Below, piece by piece: positions 61,077-64,000 of a DNA stretch of 64,000 nucleotides. This DNA is from Shewanella sediminis HAW-EB3 (lineage in GTDB: Bacteria; Pseudomonadota; Gammaproteobacteria; Enterobacterales; Shewanellaceae). The position numbers and the translations under genes are program-made. The stretch is taken from assembly GCF_000018025.1 (NCBI RefSeq), contig NC_009831.1:372001-436000 (forward strand), read 5' to 3'. A model generated the notes under the pieces. That model made no database searches. It was not told where the DNA came from and saw nothing but the letters and a program-made list of their open reading frames with translations. Position 1 is the first letter of the stretch. Every line of letters begins with the position of its first letter.

Positions 61077-62120
61077 ATGGATATTGCTATTTGGATTTTC
61101 CTCTCCAGCGGTCTGTTTCTGGGGTGGTCGTTAGGCGCGAATGATGCCGCGAATGTGTTCGGCACCGCCGTTGGAACAAGAATGGTTAAGTTTTCGACGG
61201 CCGCACTTATCTGTTCAGTTATGGTGATCTTAGGCGCTGTAATTAGCGGCGCGGGTGCATCACATACATTAGGCGCTTTAGGCAAAGTATCTGCTTTAGG
61301 TGGTGCCTTTACTGTTGCCCTGTCGGCTGCAACAACTGTTTATTTCATGACTAAATCCGGGCTTCCTGTCTCTACGGGTCAAGCGATTGTAGGCGCTATT
61401 ATTGGCTGGAACCTATTCAGTGGTATGGCAACCGATCCTAAGGTGTTGAGTAAAATCCTCAGTACCTGGATCATGTGTCCTATCTTAGCTGCATTCACCG
61501 CTGTGCTGCTATATAAGCTGGTTGCAGCATCGATAAACTGGTTTCGTCCCGGCTTGTTTCAATTGGATAAATGGACTCGAATCGGCTTGATCATTGCGGG
61601 GGCATTTGGTTCGTACAGCCTGGGGGCAAACAATATTGCCAATGTCATGGGGGTATTCGTACTGAGTGCACCTATCGACTCTGCAATATGGATGGGAATT
61701 GAGTTCAGTCCCGCTATGCAGCTGTTTTTTATCGGTTCTGTTGCCATTAGTATAGGTGTTTTTACCTATTCCAAAAAAGTGATGCTCACCGTAGGAGATA
61801 ACTTGATCCCTATGACGCCGATAACAGCCTGGGTTGTTGTGATGGCCCATTCAATTGTTCTGTTTATTTTCTCTTCGCAATCTTTGTCCAATAGTTTTGT
61901 TGAGCTGGGATTGCCGGCGATACCTTTAGTACCGGTATCCAGCTCTCAGGCTGTAATTGGTGCGGTCATTGGTATTGCATTGTTGAAGCGCTTACCTATT
62001 AGGTGGGCGGTGTTATCACAAATATTGATGGGCTGGGTTATTACTCCAATAATATCTGCCTTGGCATGTTTTATTGGTCTGTTTATAGTTCAAAACCTAT
62101 TTAATCAGGTCGTAGTTTGA
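61077..62120 (+). CDS. PiT family inorganic phosphate transporter
   Basis: 347 residues and about ten membrane helices in two homologous halves. Both PiT signatures are present: LGWSLGANDAANVFGTAVG near residue 17 and GSYSLGANNIANVMGVFV near residue 178. It would import phosphate, as metal-phosphate, with H+ or Na+. Shorter than E. coli PitA (about 500) and more like the DUF47-associated PiT type. Confidence 0.95.
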   Translation: MDIAIWIFLSSGLFLGWSLGANDAANVFGTAVGTRMVKFSTAALICSVMVILGAVISGAGASHTLGALGKVSALGGAFTVALSAATTVYFMTKSGLPVSTGQAIVGAIIGWNLFSGMATDPKVLSKILSTWIMCPILAAFTAVLLYKLVAASINWFRPGLFQLDKWTRIGLIIAGAFGSYSLGANNIANVMGVFVLSAPIDSAIWMGIEFSPAMQLFFIGSVAISIGVFTYSKKVMLTVGDNLIPMTPITAWVVVMAHSIVLFIFSSQSLSNSFVELGLPAIPLVPVSSSQAVIGAVIGIALLKRLPIRWAVLSQILMGWVITPIISALACFIGLFIVQNLFNQVVV

Positions 62121-62439
62121 TTCGTCATTCTGTGTTGAATTTTATAACTAGTTGAGGTTTATGTTTCTCTATATTTATATCGGCTTCTATTGTTTTCTTG
62201 CTGCTCTAAGTGGATTGGTTGTCAGTGGCTTGATACTGTTTATCTCTTTTCACTGTTGGTTTTATTAACTGTTAAGTTATCTGTTGATTTTGTCGAAATG
62301 AAATCAATGTCTAACTGTTCTTAGTTGTGGGAATCAATTGTTGATAGTTAGCTTCATATTGTCAGTTCATATTAATATTTTTAATCTCAGTTACTCACTT
62401 TTATGTTGCAGCTTTAAAATTTACGAGGTTAGACGGAAC

Positions 62440-62467
62440 AGCTTATAGCTTATAGCTTATAGCTTAT
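62440..62467 (+). repeat. Four tandem copies of a 7-base unit
   Basis: AGCTTAT four times without interruption. Noncoding, 590 bases before the exported protein gene. A unit number prone to slipped-strand change. Confidence 0.9.
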
Positions 62468-62768
62468 AGGTGAATGAGCTCTGTATTGATGACTGAAAGA
62501 TATGGAGTATTACCTTCGGGGGAGGGCGTTGTCTTGTACGTTACGGCAAGGTCGCTATCCTGAAGCAATAGCCTGATGTCGCTACTGTGCTTCTGTGTCG
62601 TGCTTACAGAAGCGTGATATTTACTTTTAATAAATCAAGAATGAAGTTTCTGTAGTTCATACAAATTGCGGGGTTTAGCTCTGCGATTTGTTGTGTTTAT
62701 AGCCTTTTAAACTAGGGTTTTAGTGATTTCTCGTGAAGAGATCGATTTGTACGATTTAGTTAAGACTT

Positions 62769-62808
62769 TTTGATCTTGGTCACTGTTTTGATTCCTGTTG
62801 GGTATATT
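62769..62808 (+). promoter_or_regulatory. Possible CRP-linked promoter of the right-edge gene
   Basis: TTTGATCTTGGTCACT (62769-62784) matches the CRP consensus at eight of ten positions, and TATATT (62803-62808) could be the -10. The distance is close to, but not exactly, that of a class II promoter. Confidence 0.35.
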
Positions 62809-63055
62809 CTATTCACACGGTTAAATAAGAACCAAAACAGGTTCAATTGGCCACTGAAGTGAATGTCTTTAGGTAGGAAGACGATGAGATATAAGGTGTG
62901 TAATCACAATAACATCATGCACCGAGTCAATGCTCTCATTAGGCTTCCATAAAGCAGCGGCAACAGCTGTCGCAGAGCTGGCGTTCACCGGAGAAGTTAA
63001 CGTTTTATTATCGACTTTTATTATCGACTTTAACTATCGTTCAAGGAAATGAGCT

Positions 63056-64000
63056 ATGAGATCACACCTACTCGCACTATCTGTTCTACCGTTTGCCTTT
63101 AGCGCTATCGCTTCAAGTAGTTTGGATGCACTTTATGGTCCTATCATGCCGCCAGCCTACATTAAGGCTTACGAAGTAAATAACCATCATCAGATCGCAT
63201 TGAATCCCTACCTGCAAGTAGGTAATGCTGACAACCCTATCATCCTGGACGAAGGGGAAGGGTATGTTTGGGTTATCGACAAGGATGGCAACTTTGTTAT
63301 TGCCCCTGAGGTGACGTCTCCCTGGGGAAGGAAGTACAAAGAGGGCATGATGAGAATCGAGGATGGTAAGCCTAAAAAATGGGGATACAAAGAGAAGTAC
63401 GGACACACTGCCTTAATCGGTGGAAGTAAGGCTCGTATTGGTGGTGAGCTGGAGATGGAAAATGGTCAATGGATAATGAATAACAAATCCGGCCGTTACA
63501 ACAAGCGCCGTCCAGGTCGCACCGAAGAGGCAATGCATAATGCGGGTGACCTGCTGATCGCTATCGCACCACAAATTGCCGAATTAGATTATGAATATTT
63601 AAAGGATTATGGCCCGGCTAAACCTATCTCATTAAAGGTGATGAAAGATATCGAGTGGCACTACATGATCGATGATGACTATTTTTGGGATGCGGAAGGA
63701 AAGAAACTAGGCAAAGCATTTGTCGAGAAGACCCCCTTTATCGATTGGCGAGCCAAGGTCAAGTTTAAAGAGGGGTTCTATATGGATACCCAGGACCGCT
63801 TCCTGAAGAGTCAGGATGAGATTTTCCGGGTTCGTTTGGACGTCAGTAAGCCGCGTAAATCAAAATTTACCCATAAGCTTCGCTCATCGGATATTACCGA
63901 CCTGAAACCAATGATCGATGGTGAAGGAGAGGTGGATGTTTCTATCGGTGGCGACCTATACAGCCTTGCTACCGATACTGGTTTCAACTTCTTGAACTTC
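63056..64000 (+). CDS. Exported protein with CYTH-like segment, partial
   Basis: 315 residues visible from the ATG at 63056 (AAGGAA upstream) and open to the right edge. A Sec signal (AFSAIAS) is followed by about 190 residues not recognised (GEGYVWVIDKDGNFVIAPEV, GGSKARIGGELEM). Residues about 228-285 (WRAKVKFKEGFYMDTQDRFLKS, then FRVRLDVSKPRKSKFTHKLR) resemble a CYTH start and share KPRKSK-x-T-x-KLR with the exported protein at 59489. It may be a paralogue with an additional N-terminal domain. The end is outside the window. Confidence 0.6.
   Translation, partial: MRSHLLALSVLPFAFSAIASSSLDALYGPIMPPAYIKAYEVNNHHQIALNPYLQVGNADNPIILDEGEGYVWVIDKDGNFVIAPEVTSPWGRKYKEGMMRIEDGKPKKWGYKEKYGHTALIGGSKARIGGELEMENGQWIMNNKSGRYNKRRPGRTEEAMHNAGDLLIAIAPQIAELDYEYLKDYGPAKPISLKVMKDIEWHYMIDDDYFWDAEGKKLGKAFVEKTPFIDWRAKVKFKEGFYMDTQDRFLKSQDEIFRVRLDVSKPRKSKFTHKLRSSDITDLKPMIDGEGEVDVSIGGDLYSLATDTGFNFLNF

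Larger units (their letters stand above)
62121..63055. other. Intergenic region after the PiT gene
   Basis: 935 bases without a supported gene. It holds a tandem repeat at 62440-62467, a hairpin GCTTCTGT/ACAGAAGC at 62589-62613, a CRP-like TTTGATCTTGGTCACT at 62769-62784 with TATATT at 62803-62808, and a 22-codon frame at 62884-62952 (MRYKVCNHNNIMH...) of uncertain meaning. Confidence 0.5.

Noticed and set aside
60396..62120. Pho box search before the DUF47-PiT pair and the phosphate porin
   Set aside because: No convincing CTGTCAT-type direct repeats were found by eye; PhoB control cannot be claimed.
62884..62952. 22-codon frame as leader peptide
   Set aside because: Spacing of the AGGAAG to the ATG is too short and no terminator/antiterminator pair follows; noted only in the intergenic entry.

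Overview
The window is chromosomal DNA from a gammaproteobacterium, almost certainly a marine or sediment Shewanella. The evidence is the gmk-rpoZ-spoT-trmH-recG housekeeping block, two MtrA/MtrB-type (DmsE/DmsF) extracellular DMSO-reductase-family operons, a split tetraheme cytochrome/flavoprotein reductase, and an aryl polyene cluster. No rRNA, tRNA or CRISPR was seen.

Layout. (1) 1-7.2 kb: promoter-proximal part of an aryl polyene (APE) operon on the minus strand, running off the left edge: chain-length-factor-like ketosynthase, acyltransferase, two acyl carrier proteins, a membrane protein, AMP ligase, dehydratase, glycosyltransferase/acyltransferase fusion and a MIO-type ammonia-lyase. 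(2) 7.4-18.1 kb: housekeeping genes, all minus: DUF3014 protein, recG, Ca2+/Na+ exchanger, acyl-CoA ligase, trmH, ridA, spoT, rpoZ, gmk. (3) 18.5-24.1 kb: unknown membrane protein, a sugar nucleotidyltransferase/kinase pair, a DUF3360-type permease and a gene remnant. (4) 24.4-32 kb: a respiratory module made of a Tat-exported flavoprotein reductase, an exported ammonia-lyase homologue that has lost the MIO-forming Ala-Ser-Gly, and a tetraheme cytochrome c, plus a porin and a divergent sigma54 activator. Two near-identical sigma54 promoters and a 10-base repeat in three promoter regions tie it into one regulon. (5) 32-39.3 kb: dmsEFAB followed by dmsGH. (6) 40-52.3 kb: OPT transporter, TetR regulator, a transposase remnant, and a second dms-type operon with an added heme-free 700-residue lipoprotein between the dmsB and dmsG homologues. 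A CRP-type promoter and a candidate small RNA lie upstream. (7) 52.4-55 kb: an IS481-like integrase protein lacking the catalytic Glu, next to a DASS-type transporter. (8) 55.4-64 kb: an apparent phosphate/polyphosphate region with three CYTH or CYTH-like proteins, a large unknown membrane protein, an OprO/P-type porin, a DUF47 (PhoU-like) protein, a PiT transporter, and a truncated exported CYTH-like protein at the right edge.

How they work together. Regions 4-6 are anaerobic respiration: periplasmic and outer-surface reductases fed by c-type hemes. Both dms operons carry an intrinsic terminator just before the chaperone genes, which should lower dmsGH expression. Region 8 looks like phosphate acquisition in which triphosphate-tunnel proteins act in the cytoplasm and periplasm beside a phosphate porin and low-affinity phosphate permease.

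The strongest candidates for undescribed biology are the MIO-less exported lyase/flavoprotein/cytochrome regulon, the second dms operon with its surface lipoprotein and shared operators, and the multi-CYTH phosphate locus.
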